Below, in pieces: positions 1-30,978 of a DNA stretch of 64,000 nt. The translations under genes and the position numbers were made by a program. The stretch is from Halocaridina rubra (Eukaryota > Arthropoda > Malacostraca > Decapoda > Atyidae): contig JAXCGZ010005671.1 in NCBI GenBank assembly GCA_037179515.1, forward strand, positions 140,001 to 204,000, given 5' to 3'. The notes below the pieces were generated by a model. The model did no database searches, had not been told where the DNA came from, and worked only from the letters and a program-made list of their open reading frames with translations. Every line of letters starts with the position of its first letter. The first letter of the stretch is position 1.

Positions 1-16452
<16,452 letters not shown>

Positions 16453-17850
16453 CTACAAATGAAAAATGATTACTTAATATGTGGGAATTGGATCCTATGA
16501 TGCATAAACTTCATGTGGCTTTTAAAACTACCATTTTACCAGGTAATTCTTCAAGAAGAGATCCTGAATCTGTTTGCTATTAAAATTACATTGCCGAGGT
16601 TTTATTTTTGCCTCCAAATACAACTTCATGGCTTTAGCCTCTTGAACAGGGCATCATTTGTTGTGTCAAGCCACATACACCAACAAGGTACTGTACTGGA
16701 CAGAATGCAATCAGCAAATGGTACAGATCCTATTCTTAAAGTAACTGAGTGCAGTATATCATTAAATATTGCATATGCAATAATATTCACCAATGCTGCA
16801 ATGGATAAATCAGAACCTAAGACTGAAAAAGTCTGGGGAAAGAACGAAAAGAGTGAAGTCATGAACGATTTTGAAGGTTTCAAAGGTACTGACGGGGAAG
16901 AAAGGAAAATTATTCATGCAGCAAGACAAGTTGATGGAGATGGATGTTGTGGCTGTTGTTGTTCTTCCCTAAGCTGCCTGGACGAATACCTCCAAATTCC
17001 TAAGGAGGGCCACGGGCAATCCTGGGCATTTCCACAGATCTCTCAGGGAGAGTATGATATGTTGCTGCCCTAGAATGGCAGTGACTTCTGCATTGGTCCA
17101 CCCTCCGGAGCTGCAAATCTGATGAGAATGCCAAGCAACTCAGAAGAGAAGCAGCAAATGTGTCAGTGCCACAACCAGGCCCTGCCCCTAACAGTTCACA
17201 AGACCCTGGAAGAGGCTTCAGTCACCCTGGCAACTGCTTCTAGTTGGATAGATTTCTTTTATGCTTGACGAATAAGTAGAAAAACATACTGGTGACCACG
17301 GATGAGTGCTATCATATGATTAATTAGAAAATGGGAGACCCTTTTAAGGCACCTACATGAAGACAAATAAGCTGAGGGAAAGGCATCACTATGGACATCA
17401 CAAATATTTGCAAAACTTTTTAGGATTTTAACACCAGAAAGGACATAGTAATGGAAAAAGATCCACGGAAGGAATGCAGCATATAAATAATCCATTCTAT
17501 AACCAAAACTTTACTTCTGCAGCCTCATTATAATTAAAAACAACAATAGATGAAAATGCTTTTCCAAAATGTTTGGGAAAAAAAAAACTCCTACTATCAA
17601 GGATCCTCAACCATCAAAACAATCATCAGTGACAAAACCTTAATAAGTATCGATGATTCATAACCAACCTTAACCACCATCACTCGTTGCATCTCCTCCT
17701 CCTCCTTTTGACTTTACATGACAGAAATTAAGAGTAGTCTAAAGCTACGTTATTTACCGTACAGTACAGTAGTTGATCTCACCATGAGGATATTGTAATG
17801 CACTCTAATATGACAGCATCAACACAAGAAGCTCAAAGAAGGGTAAGTAC
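16453..17850. other. Non-coding stretch upstream of the first NAPRT exon seen
   Basis: It holds a 186-codon open frame (16513-17073) with no recognisable domain. A block near 17075-17235 (ggtccaccctccggagctgc, aggccctgcccctaa) recurs at 39071-39230, so it is repeat-derived. I saw no exon encoding the expected N-terminal PLLTD segment. Confidence 0.5.

Positions 17851-20086
<2,236 letters not shown>

Positions 20087-20145
<59 letters not shown>
20087..20145. repeat. (GA)n microsatellite at the LINE-B 5' end
   Basis: GA tract with one phase slip (gaggaga near 20126), bounded by the truncated LINE on the left and a SINE-like element on the right. Confidence 0.97.
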
Positions 20146-20146
<1 letters not shown>

Positions 20147-20355
20147 TATATTTCATGACAACATCAACACTGAATATTCTTGGATATTTATTATACACCT
20201 CTTATTATCCCTTCACTTCTGACAAGTCATTACACTCTCCATCTCTGTTACTTTTTATTTAATGTATTCTTCGTGCCCAGGCTCGGTGGGGGCTGTTTTA
20301 ATTTATTTTATTTTTTGGCCCGTCCTGGTGTCACAATCTTAAAAAAAAAATAAAA
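20146..20355 (+). mobile_element. SINE-like copy of the LINE-A ends
   Basis: Head acatcaacactgaatattct and attatacacctcttat, middle actctccatctctgttact, tail cgtgcccaggctcggtgggg, then ctggtgtcacaatctt and an A run. Same layout as the copies at 2936 and 30615. Confidence 0.75.
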
Positions 20356-20502
20356 TACACAGACCACAAAGACCTCAGCTTCCATTTAAGGTGGTTTAGC
20401 CTTAAATCTACTAGGTGACGGTATATCCTTCAGTAATTCATATTTATTCTGAAAGAACTTTATAATATCCTTCAACAAATCATAATGCATACATACACAC
20501 AG

Positions 20503-20659
<157 letters not shown>

Positions 20660-20668
<9 letters not shown>

Positions 20669-21720
20669 ATGGCAAGAATAGGTGGAAATGTCTTTAAATG
20701 GATAAAAACATACCTAGAAGGAAGGGAACAGAGGTTTAGAGTAAGACAGTGTCTGAATGGAGAAGAGTTAGCAATGGAGTTCCACAGGGTTCAGTTTTAG
20801 GGCCACTTTTGTTCCTGGTATATGTAAATGACCTACCAGAGTCTGTAAATTCATTCATGAATATGTTTGCAGATGGTGCATAGATTGTGAAGAAAGTAAG
20901 ATACGAGAACAATGGTAGAGAACATCAGGAAGATCTAAATAGTCTGCATGAGTGATAAGAAAAGTGGCTAATGAAATTCAATCTTTCAAAATGTAAAGGT
21001 AATGAAAATGGGTACAAGTGCAAGAAGGTCCAAGCTTGACTACTAGGTGGCAGAAGTACAACTTCAAGAGACAGAGAATGAGAGATCTAGGAGTAAACAT
21101 AATGGCTGATTTGTCTCCAGAAATGTATATAAATGGCATAGTAAGGGCAGCATATGCTTTCTTATCAAATGTAAGGGTAGCCTTCAGGCACATGGACAAG
21201 GAAATGTTCAGAAATATCTATGTAACCTATGTGAAGCCAAAACTTGAATATGCAGCCCCCTTTTGGAATATGCACTTCAAAAAGTACTTAGTTAAGCTGG
21301 AAAAAGTTCAAAGCCATGCCACGAAACTGGTGTCAGAAATACACAAGCTCAGTTATGATGAGAAGCTGAGGGAATTAGACTTACCATCACTCGAAGCTAG
21401 AAGATTGAGGGGGGATATGGAGACAGACTTTAAATTTCTTCATGGTCATGACAGAGTGGATAGGGATCGATATTTTCATATGGCTGGCACTAGAACTAGC
21501 GGTTACAGCCTGAAGCTTCGTAAGAAAACTGCTTTCCAGGATGTAAGGGAGTACTTTTTTAGTGTAATAGTAGTTGATAAGTGGAATTCGCTAAGCGAGG
21601 AGGTAGTTAATGCTAACTCAATCCATAGTTTTTGATAATTGGAATTCGCTAAGTGAGGAGGTAATTAATGCTGTCTCAATCAATAGTTTTAAGGACAGGT
21701 ATGATAAGTATCACTAAGTA
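20660..21720 (+). pseudogene. LINE-C: CR1/Jockey-type RT fragment
   Basis: Broken plus-strand [22 protein letters not shown] appears near 20770-20830, a degenerate FADGA in place of the YADD box near 20870, KWLMKFNLSKCK near 20965, and then an open frame over 21090-21633. That frame carries EMYINGIVRAAYAFLSNVRV, RHMDKEMFRNIYVTYVKPKL, KLEKVQSHATKLV and VDKWNSLSEEVV, the post-RT region of this LINE group. Stops and a frameshift near 20780-21020 disable it. The last ~60 bp of coding sequence are duplicated in tandem (21572-21631 and 21632-21692). Confidence 0.88.
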
Positions 21721-21774
21721 GAAAATGGAACCGATCAGGAGACGGGAAGATACGAGCTTTGGACTCTCCCGTAA

Positions 21775-21950
<176 letters not shown>

Positions 21951-21985
21951 ATTGTAATTTTGTGGAGAATAAAAAGAGGGAGACG

Positions 21986-22061
21986 CAGGTATACCAAAAC
22001 AAGTGCCAAGTACACTTCAAACACAGGTATACCAAAACAAGTGCCAAGTACACTTCAAACA
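21986..22061 (+). repeat. 38-bp tandem duplication
   Basis: The unit beginning caggtataccaaaacaagtg occurs twice at a 38-bp spacing with no mismatch that I can see. Confidence 0.9.
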
Positions 22062-22727
22062 CACAAGATATTCGTACTTTTTATTGTCTAGAGAGAATAG
22101 ACCACATGCTAGTGTGGTCCCAAGACTTGAAAGTATGGCATAAAATCACAATATGGCAAAGCTAAGATAATATGAATCATAAAGAAACCTAAATTCATTA
22201 AAAATGTAGTAAATTGCATTACATTTGTTCCATCAAAAAACACGAAGCCCGCATGCATACTAGTCTAATATTTAGGGACTTGTTACTGGTACTGGTTGTA
22301 TCCTTTCATTCTAAGGTGAGAGTGACCTCCGGTATATATATAACCAATTCATTCTCCTACTTAAATGGAATTCAATTCCCGGTACATAACTTCCCCATTT
22401 CTTCTTTTCAATGGGTCAACTAAAGCTCGCTCCCAGTAAACATAGTCCCAATCTTTATTCTAATGAATGTTTAATAGGAACTCACTCCGGTAAACATCTT
22501 CCCTATATTCTTTAAACTCTTTTACTACCCTCAAGTCCTTACTTCCGATCCGACCAAGATATCCTCAATACGTTAATTCATATACCATAATCTAGCTATT
22601 TGCGTACTTATTCCTATGTACTACAAGCCATATACGGTATTACTATAACACTCAACATGGGTAGCTTTACCTGATATGATATATATGATCTCATCTTCCT
22701 CTGACGATGAGTAGATAAACAAGTTTG

Positions 22728-22734
<7 letters not shown>

Positions 22735-22814
<80 letters not shown>
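22735..22814. repeat. (TA)n microsatellite
   Basis: About 80 bp of TA. Confidence 0.97.
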
Positions 22815-22817
<3 letters not shown>

Positions 22818-22949
22818 AGGCGGTTAATGTATATAAATAAACCTCCTAAAAAAATTTGGTGAGATTTAAGATATTATTGACCTTTTAATATCTTGCGAGT
22901 TCGTGTAAAGGCACCATTCAGGAACAAATCGGTGCAAGGGGGGGATCAA

Positions 22950-23270
22950 GTTAGTTATGATGATAATTGTGATGATGAAAACCTTGGTTATTATTTTAAA
23001 AGTGATGGTAATAATCTTGGTGATGATGTCAATAACGTTACTGACAGTGGAAATCTTAATAATGGCAGCGATGAAAACCTTGGAGATGATCTTTAATGTG
23101 GTAAAAGTGATAATATTGGCGATGTTAATTGTGGTGATGTGGTTGTGATAATGCTGGTAAAGATGCTAATAATACATGGTGATGATATTATGTGGAAATA
23201 GTGATAATCATGGAGGTGATATTAAATGTGCAGTGGTGATAAGTTTGGTGATGATATCATGGACATGCTG
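22950..23270 (+). repeat. Degenerate GATGAT-rich repeat
   Basis: Cryptically repetitive DNA built from gatgat, ggtgatgat, aatctt and gtgataat variants. One frame (about 22935-23093) reads Asp/Asn-rich units with NLGDD and ENLGDD, but it has no homology I recognise and stops early. More likely a decayed minisatellite than a gene. Confidence 0.6.
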
Positions 23271-23279
23271 GTAGGAATT

Positions 23280-24660
23280 GGTGATTTGAATACTGGCTAA
23301 AAAAAAAAAAAAAAAAAAAAGTTGGACGCACTATACTCGAAGTACATGGAGACAATGATGGTGGAGAATATAATTTTTCTGCAGTCATATCAGCTCATGG
23401 TGACAGTAATTATTGTGTTCCAAATAAACCTGGAAATATATACATGGTGAGAGCCATGTGTCTAACAGTTAAATAAATTAACTGCAATGGTTCAAGGGGT
23501 CAAGACTTGAGCTATGGCGTAAAACAGGAATCTTTTTTTTTGGGCTATAGCTTCGTAATTTGCTCTGGATATTTTTTTCTTTCCTTTGAGCCTCGTCACA
23601 TGGCTTGCACCATTTCCCTATTATGAAACTTCGTTTGTATTACTAAACAACAAAGAAGTATTAAGAAAAAATGTTGATATAAAGAAAGAAGAAAGGAGAC
23701 AAACGAGGAAAGTAGGAAGAAAATATATAACAAAAATTAAGAAGGAAGAAAAGAGCGAAGCAATGAGTAAAGTTCGATAAGAAACGGTGCAAGGGAAGAT
23801 TCTATAGCTTGTAAACAAGGATCTGTAATGGTGCAATTTACAAATTTGGTACCTAAAACAAAACAAATAGAACTCTAATCGTGCAAAACTGTGCTGGTGG
23901 GATAACTGAGCAACTCTGGGTGGGAGGGAGGTTGGTGAGAACACCAATAGATACTAAATGTACTCGAATGAGTTTACTGATACGAACAAGAAAACGATGA
24001 TAACTCTATAAGAAAAAAAAAAGTCTCTCAACACGTTCTTGACACGTGATTAATTTAATCAGACAAATATAAATATAATGAACATCAGGTAAATATAATA
24101 TCCATAAATATGAATGGCAGGTAAGCATTGTAGGGATATTGTGAATATTTAATCAAATAAATATATAAAAATAATAATTATCAGATAAATATAATAAATA
24201 TATAGAATGACAGCAAAAAGGGAATATTATTATATGAATAAGCGAAACTATTGCCCAATAAATTAAAGAATATCTATTTCTCAATTTATTTCTTTTTATT
24301 TATCTACCCTTATTTTTTAATTTACCTATTATTCTCAATTTTCAGTTTCTAATGGTTGTTCGCTTGTTTCAAAATTGTCTTACGAGTTAGTGGAAGAAAA
24401 AAAAGATAGGAGAGCAATTAACAAAGCAGCCAACTGAAATACAAAAATAAATAAATTAATAAATAAGTTAAAATATAAAGCAACAAATAAACAAAATAAA
24501 TATATTAAAACATACTCTGTAAATACCAAAGATATAAAACAAGGCTATCGAAATCTCCCTTGCTAATATATTCCATGACTGGGCCATAAGATAAAGAGAA
24601 TATCTAATCTGCGCTGAAGAAGTACACGGACTAAGAGTATAGATTAAACTTGAAGAGTTA
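23280..24660. other. AT-rich non-coding stretch
   Basis: An A run at 23300-23320, then AT-rich sequence with only short, motif-free open frames. I identify no gene or named repeat. Confidence 0.45.
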
Positions 24661-24663
24661 CGA

Positions 24664-24714
<51 letters not shown>
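24664..24714. repeat. (AAT)n microsatellite
   Basis: Around 16 AAT trinucleotides. Confidence 0.97.
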
Positions 24715-24715
<1 letters not shown>

Positions 24716-25790
24716 TCCATTACGAGTTCTCGAGACCTACCAAACTTCCAAGCTCCAGGGAAGCAGTTGAAATGAGCGTCTGTATTTTTACAATAAAATC
24801 ACGCATTATTGATTGGACGATCTACCATAAATGTAACGTATTATTTTATAATTTAGAATCTAAACCAGATGGATTACCTCTATGGCATCGTTTTGCAAAA
24901 CACTGTTTAGCAACAAACGCGAGATTATTGGTACAATAATGTGCAAAGCTCACTGACTCATGGAGACATAGCTAAGAATACTTTGCAGCAATAACCAGAT
25001 AATTGCAGTCAGTAGATGTGAATATTCCAGCTCGTAAACAGGGGTTTTGTCATATTAATACAGTAACGACGCAACTAAAAAAAAAAAATACAACCCTTGA
25101 AACAATAATGGAGGAAATTCTGTTCAAAATGAATGCCACGACACAAGCTGAAACAACTGCGACTCATTTGTATTAAGATTATTACGACATTTATGTCTGG
25201 AAATTACTTCTGCAATCACTGCGAAGGACTCATACAAATAAAAGTTGCCTTCTTAACGATACTAGACCTATTGTAATATTTTTTTTTTTTTTTGATACCC
25301 GAGTAACTACACCTTACAATAAGGAAACAACTACAATAACTCGGGTGTTCACGTAAAAAAAAAATAATAATAAGTACATATAATCCTTCGCAGGTCCCAC
25401 TACTAAAGATAATCCCTAAGACTGCCCACTACTAAAAAAAATATACCCCCTGCCAAATAGCAAAATGTCCATATTTTTCTTCAGTTATGATCATTATTCA
25501 TTAACCTTACTTAACCTCGTCTCATTTTAAATGACCAGGAAAAGAGTAAATTCTTTTCCGGTTGTGCGAGAGATGATTTTGGCTCAGAAAAATTACCCAA
25601 ATACATATGAGTGATTCTGAAATAACTGGTTTAAGTGAAAACAGTCACAGTCACCAACTACCGTGTCTGGTGATTACGAAATAACACCGAAGAAATCTAT
25701 TTTGCATTATCTGAGTAAATAGCAACACGATAATGAGATGAAGAAATCAAGGGTACATTCTGAGGCGAAGCAATGGGTTACATAAGCATC
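24715..25790. other. Non-coding stretch, nothing recognised
   Basis: No open frame with a family motif and no match to the repeat families listed here. Short A and T runs near 25080 and 25280. Confidence 0.45.
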
Positions 25791-25791
25791 A

Positions 25792-25792
<1 letters not shown>

Positions 25793-25835
<43 letters not shown>
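25793..25835. repeat. (AAT)n microsatellite
   Basis: AAT tract directly before the RTE 3'-end fragment; a second short AAT block follows it at 25911-25940. Confidence 0.95.
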
Positions 25836-25836
<1 letters not shown>

Positions 25837-25912
25837 CTTCTTCTTTGTCTGCGTCTTTTCCCACTTTTATGTGGGGTCGATGTTTCTGGCCAGTCTTCTC
25901 CATTTGTTTCTA
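25836..25912 (-). mobile_element. RTE LINE 3'-terminal fragment
   Basis: The reverse complement reads actggccagaaacatcgacc, then cacataaaagtgggaaaag and a gaagaag end. It is the same terminal unit seen three times at 5713-5887. Flanked by AAT repeats on both sides. Confidence 0.8.
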
Positions 25913-26278
25913 ATAATAATAATAATAGTAATAATAATAATTCCCAGAACAAAAAATCAGCTTGGGATTAAATTAAGACTCGCAGTTATAAATTAATGTT
26001 ATCTGCCAGGGTTAGAGGTTACAACAGTAATCAACTCGTCAGGACGGAAAGTTCCAAATAATTTTAAAAATAAGACACTTCACCAGCTTAAAAAAATAAA
26101 TTTAAAAAAATTGTCTTCTAAAGTTGTGCTTGAAATATTGAGTACATCAATTAAGATATAAAAACAAGGAAGATTTTTTTTTCTCCTCGCATTTGTGCCT
26201 CTGGCTGCAGATACATTCTTATACTGCAGATGCGACTAGACGGGAAGTTCCTTATGAGGGGACAAGCTACTAGGGGCT

Positions 26279-26284
<6 letters not shown>

Positions 26285-26340
<56 letters not shown>
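26285..26340. repeat. (GA)n microsatellite
   Basis: About 56 bp of GA; empty, with no LINE-B insertion. A short (GA)6 also occurs at 26693-26704. Confidence 0.97.
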
Positions 26341-26342
<2 letters not shown>

Positions 26343-27298
26343 AAAGGCGATTATCAAGAGCCATAATAATAAACAAGCTACATATAAATCACAATTATGT
26401 CATCATTGTTTCTGCAAGTAATCGTGTTTCTCAACCCATATGCATGAATGAACCCCTTTAAAGGCATTCAACTGCAAAAAAATCTCCGATGCAAATTTTT
26501 TTTAGCAATATTGGGAATGTTAGTATTTCTAATTCGTAGAGCTCTGCATAATGGAAACAGTATTTCAGCATGACGAGGGAAAAAACTTTTGATGATTTTA
26601 CAAAAATATGAAAGCGAAGGAGATTAAGTATTAAATCGTCTCCCATTTATAAGCTGCAAATAAACCCAATATGATAATATAAGGTAATTAGGAGAGAGAG
26701 AGAGGACTCTATGACCTGGTTTCATGCAACTAGGGCGTAAAAATCACAGCACTACATTATCCGTGGCAGGACAGTAACAGCAAAGATTAATAGTGCTGGT
26801 GATGCGAATGCTGCAACGAGGTGGTGGTTATGCTGTGTTGCAGTTATGAAGACGATGAAGATGGGGGAGAAGTTGTTGTGTGACAATAACAGCCATTCCC
26901 CACCATTCCCTCACCCTTTCCCGCCCTTCTACCTCTGCATCAAACTAATAGGCCTCACAAGTGGTTAGTTATGAAATCCTAAATGCAATAGGCTTCTATG
27001 ACATAATATTCTCTTATCTCGTGATTTCGTTACGATCAACAAGTTCCTATGGCTCGTGAAGAGAGGGCTAAATGCACAGGCGATACTGAATCTGATAAAA
27101 GATAAGTGTTACCAAGCAATTACCACCCACGTATCCATAACGAGACGAGATGGGATTCTCATCAACTTGACATATTAGATGTTACTTCCTGGGATAAAGT
27201 ACTTACAAAATAAATAAATAAATAAATAAATAAAGAACAGCATCAAAAGTATTAAATACGAACTAATATGATCAGTTTTACGTCCCGGACTTTCTTTA
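26341..27298. other. Non-coding stretch, nothing recognised
   Basis: No coding segment or repeat family seen except a short (AAAT)n near 27207-27233. Confidence 0.45.
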
Positions 27299-27397
27299 TT
27301 CATGGGACACTCTAGTCAATAAAGACCTTGTGCTTTTGTTTAGGTAAAATGAGTTCTGCGGGGATTTAGATTAGGACCAGTGAAATGCAATTGTCTG

Positions 27398-27478
<81 letters not shown>

Positions 27479-27655
27479 AAAATTCCAGACAATTGCATGT
27501 GAGTGGTCCTAATCTAACTCGTTGCAGAACTCATTTTACTTGAACAAAAACCTGCGGATCCTCCATGACCCGTTCCACCCAACCTTGGTTTGAGATCTAC
27601 ACCCACCTTCAACAAAAACACAATGTCTTTATTGACTACAGAGTCCCATGATTAA
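27299..27655. mobile_element. Fold-back element with a (TA)n centre
   Basis: The left arm (catgggacactctagtcaat ... aatgcaattgtctggaat) and the inverted right arm (attccagacaattgcatg ... gagtcccatg) pair over about 100 bp around a ~75-bp TA core. The right arm has an extra ~70-bp insertion. A large imperfect hairpin typical of MITEs. Confidence 0.8.
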
Positions 27656-28429
27656 CCAAATATAAGACAACGTGTAAGACACCGTTTGAAGCTCATGGTC
27701 ACTTTCAACCTATACAGGTTCTTAATACTGCATCATTTTCATGTTGTATAATACGGCGTAGGTAATTCCCCCGACTGAGGTAATTAAATTTGGAATTGTA
27801 ATTGCACAATATGCAATAATATCGATATAAACAAAGTTCTTTGCAATACCATGCTATGTTATATTTTCTTTAAATAACATGACTAGTTATAGTAACCAGG
27901 TTATCTGAATTACCATTTTAAACATTACTGCAATCTATTCACATAAAAGTAAACGGACAAAATCAACTAGGGATTTAGCTTATTGCAAAATTATAGAAAC
28001 TCTGAGGATAAAAGTTGTATATCTTCACTACTATTAGTCCTATTCACGTCATCCATCCATCTCATTCTAGGTCTCCCTCCTGACGTAACTCCAATCACTT
28101 CTGCGCTTCACATTCTCTTCACTATTCGTTTACTGGCAGGAACTGCTGTGGGTGGACATCACAGTGGGGGGTTGGGGCTTGTCCTGGCTGACGAATACCC
28201 ACTCTGCTAAAATGGAAATAACAGCCCCTTTTCATTATTAGTTCTCTGCCTGACATCCTCATTTCTTACTCAGTCTATTCTGGGTACACCAATCATACTT
28301 CTCAAACACCTCATCTCCATTACATTCAACTTGTACCTTGGGCACTGAATACACGTGGAATGTCAGTGGACCAGGAACGAGTGTGTGCAAGAGATAAGAA
28401 TAAGTGAAGAAAGATTGAGTACAGATGAT

Positions 28430-28494
28430 GGGGCCAGGGCCGCACCACCAGCGCGATCCGTCACTTGCACGCGGGCGCCCCCCTCGCCCCTTAC

Positions 28495-28529
<35 letters not shown>

Positions 28530-28530
28530 A
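28430..28530. repeat. GC-rich block with a ~30-nt poly(C) run
   Basis: An unusual GC-rich patch (gccgcaccaccagcgcgat) ending in a run of C at 28498-28527 in an otherwise AT-rich region. Confidence 0.85.
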
Positions 28531-28569
28531 GTGAACTGTGACGGACAGGTGTGAGAGGAGTTGCCATGT

Positions 28570-28830
28570 GATGAAGCGGTTGGGCTAAACCACTTGCGGT
28601 TGTCGGGTCTCATTGTAGACTATCCTTACCCGCCTACCTTGTGGGTGACCCAAGCACGGCGGAAGGAAGGGAAACGTGGCAACTCTTTATCCCCAAGGAG
28701 CTAAGAGGGAGTGGTTGAGGTATGTGTGGATTGTGGTGAATATGCGTTTCTTGCCTCAGCCACCCCCTTTACAAAGGGTGAATGAGGCCATGCGTATATG
28801 TACATATATGTATGTCTGTATGCAGTTATT
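28570..28830 (+). repeat. Dispersed repeat family C
   Basis: Has tggcaactctttatcccca and ctcagccaccccctttaca, the family signature blocks, and a preceding segment cttgtgggtgacccaagc like the head at 30865-30890 read in reverse. Confidence 0.65.
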
Positions 28831-29934
28831 ATTATCATTAGCAGTGGTAGTAGTAGTAGCTGATGAGGAACTCATGTTTATTTTTTTTTCTTGTTGTAAA
28901 ACGAGCATTCTTGCTTCAAAATTCCAAGAGAAGAGGGAAGACTGAGCTATTTGGAGTGCAGTCTCACGTCTATGGTATTGCTATCATACTAACTTCTTAG
29001 TGAGAAGCTATGGCGATTTATTATTATTATTATAGGACGAAAATGAAGAGTATTTAATATCATAGTCTGCTGTCACATTAAAATACACACTTAAATTTCT
29101 GAGTGGGCTTCATTTCCTCCATCATAGCATCCGACAGTGGAGTCTTTGTATTATTATTATTATTATTATTAACTTTCAAAAAACTGGATCTTGAAAATTG
29201 CATAATCTGCAGACATTTTAAAAGATATTTCAAGAGCTCCCCATATTCGTGAAGATCGAAAACAATTTTTAAAAAATGAGGTTAAACAAGTGGTGCATGA
29301 CTCCCTAAAATATAAACAATCGATGATATTTACCAGTTCTGGGAAAAATTCATGTCATTCGTGACGTTCTCTGAAATGGAATTGATTCCACATTTCACTG
29401 TATCTAATAGGTGATTACACGGGAAGTAAAAGAAAATAAGATTCAGCAATCCCAATATATTTTCACAACGTTTCTTTCTTTCCATGGGAGTTTTGGCATA
29501 GGAATTTTAACCCTTTTCAAAGAGGTACCTTGGGAAGATACCTACCTACCATGAACGCCACACATCGACTGCTTATATCTATTAAGATAGCAGGGACTAC
29601 TGTAACTGATACAGAAATTTTGTAGGAGATATAACCCTCACTCGTAAGATAGGACTATGCAACTCGAGTCCATTTGCTCCTATAGCCCACGTGTCCTTAT
29701 AACAACACATTATAATTATTATTATTGTTGTTATAATTATGTATTATTCAATATTATCATCTAACAACGTAAATGTTGCTCTCCTTCAGTGTAAAAAGTT
29801 TATTCAGCTAAACTGAATAAAATAGTCACGCAAATACACACGCCAAACGCCACTCATACAACGTGATACACATAGTTGAAACAAAATTCTTATAATGATA
29901 AAAAAAAATAACACAGCAATGATAAGCCATGAAA
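28831..29934. other. Non-coding stretch with short (ATT)n tracts
   Basis: ATT runs near 29018-29032 and 29148-29170. No gene or known element otherwise. Confidence 0.45.
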
Positions 29935-30198
29935 ATAGGAAACGACAGAAACTAAGTATTTAAGAACATTCGTTCATTACCAAGTCAACAGGATAAATTA
30001 AGAAGCTTACCGTAATATCAGTCAACTCATTCACACACACACCTCGTCAAAATATAGCAAGGATATATAGGAAACGACAGAAACTAAGTATTTAAGAACA
30101 TTCGTTCATTACAAAGTCAACAGGATAAATTAAGAAGCTTACCGTAATATAAGTCAACTCATTCACACACACACCTCGTCAAAATATAACAAGAATAT
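29935..30198 (+). repeat. 132-bp tandem duplication
   Basis: Two adjacent copies of a unit starting ataggaaacgacagaaacta, at 29935 and 30067, nearly identical. Each includes acacacacacctcgtc. Confidence 0.93.
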
Positions 30199-30489
30199 AT
30201 TAGAGAGCAACGACTAAGACAGGTTATGCAATGTCACCCTTCCACTACAATAGAGTTGCACGTATATATTTATTATCGTCGGAATTTAGAGTATTAGCCT
30301 TTCATAAGACTTGGGTACAATTTGCTATGGAAGTGGCATCATACATGACTGAACACAACTATTAATAATAGATAAGTAAAGATACAAAATACTATCGATA
30401 CTTCAATATAGATTCAGTAAGTCCGTGGAGATCTAAAATAACATGAAAATATTAAAATATGGAAACCAGTTAGATACCTCTCAGGTTCT

Positions 30490-30600
30490 TTAAGTACATA
30501 CATATAGAGTGGCCTTAATACCCCCTCGTAAGGGGTTGGACGAGTCAAGGCACACACATTCAAAAATTTATATGTAGTAGGTTGGGCCATGGTACCAACC
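30490..30600 (-). repeat. Dispersed repeat family C (partial)
   Basis: The reverse complement has ccttgactcgtccaacccct followed by tacgaggggg and tattaaggcc, the conserved 3' block with its small palindrome. Confidence 0.55.
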
Positions 30601-30614
30601 ACCCATTGCTAAAC

Positions 30615-30800
30615 TACAACTGCAGGTCTGTTCGATGTTACGTCTTCCTTCGGTTACGGTTTTTTTTTCTATGCCTACATCTACACCGAATATTCTTGGA
30701 TATTCGTTACACATCTCCTATCGTCCCTACACATCTGACAAATCATGAAACTTTTCATCTCTAGTTACTCTGTCTTCTTTGTGCCCAAGCTCATAAAAAA
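30615..30800 (+). mobile_element. SINE-like copy of the LINE-A ends
   Basis: Contains gtcttccttcggttacgg, atgcctacatctacaccgaa, ttcgttacacatctcc, and then a short tail tttgtgcccaagctcat. The head is the best match to the LINE-A 5' UTR at 10000-10090. Confidence 0.78.
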
Positions 30801-30935
30801 GCTAATATACCTCAGTCATTCCTATTTGCTCCTTGGGGATAAAGGGCTGCCACAGTTCCCCCCCACTACCCTAGTTGGGTCATCCACAGGGCAAGTGGGC
30901 GAGGATCTTCTGCCGTGAGCCGGAGAGCCACACAA
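30800..30935 (-). repeat. Dispersed repeat family C (head part)
   Basis: Has ctccttggggataaagggct, gccacagttcccc and catccacagggcaagtgggc, the reverse complement of the family head also seen at 5075. Confidence 0.65.
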
Positions 30936-30978
30936 CAAAGTCTTCAAGTAAAGCATATCTGAAGATCCTAGGAGGGTT

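Noticed and set aside
16513..17073. 186-codon open frame as a host gene
   Set aside because: No domain or splice context, and the sequence just beyond it is a dispersed repeat also found at 39071.
28259..28567. Gly-rich 102-codon minus-strand frame
   Set aside because: The glycine run is only the translation of a C homopolymer; the rest is motif-free.
30009..30160. Minus-strand ELTDI... followed by acg|gtaagc as the missing NAPRT start exon
   Set aside because: Frame and phase do not fit the exon at 16452, stops lie close upstream, and the segment is part of a 132-bp tandem duplication.
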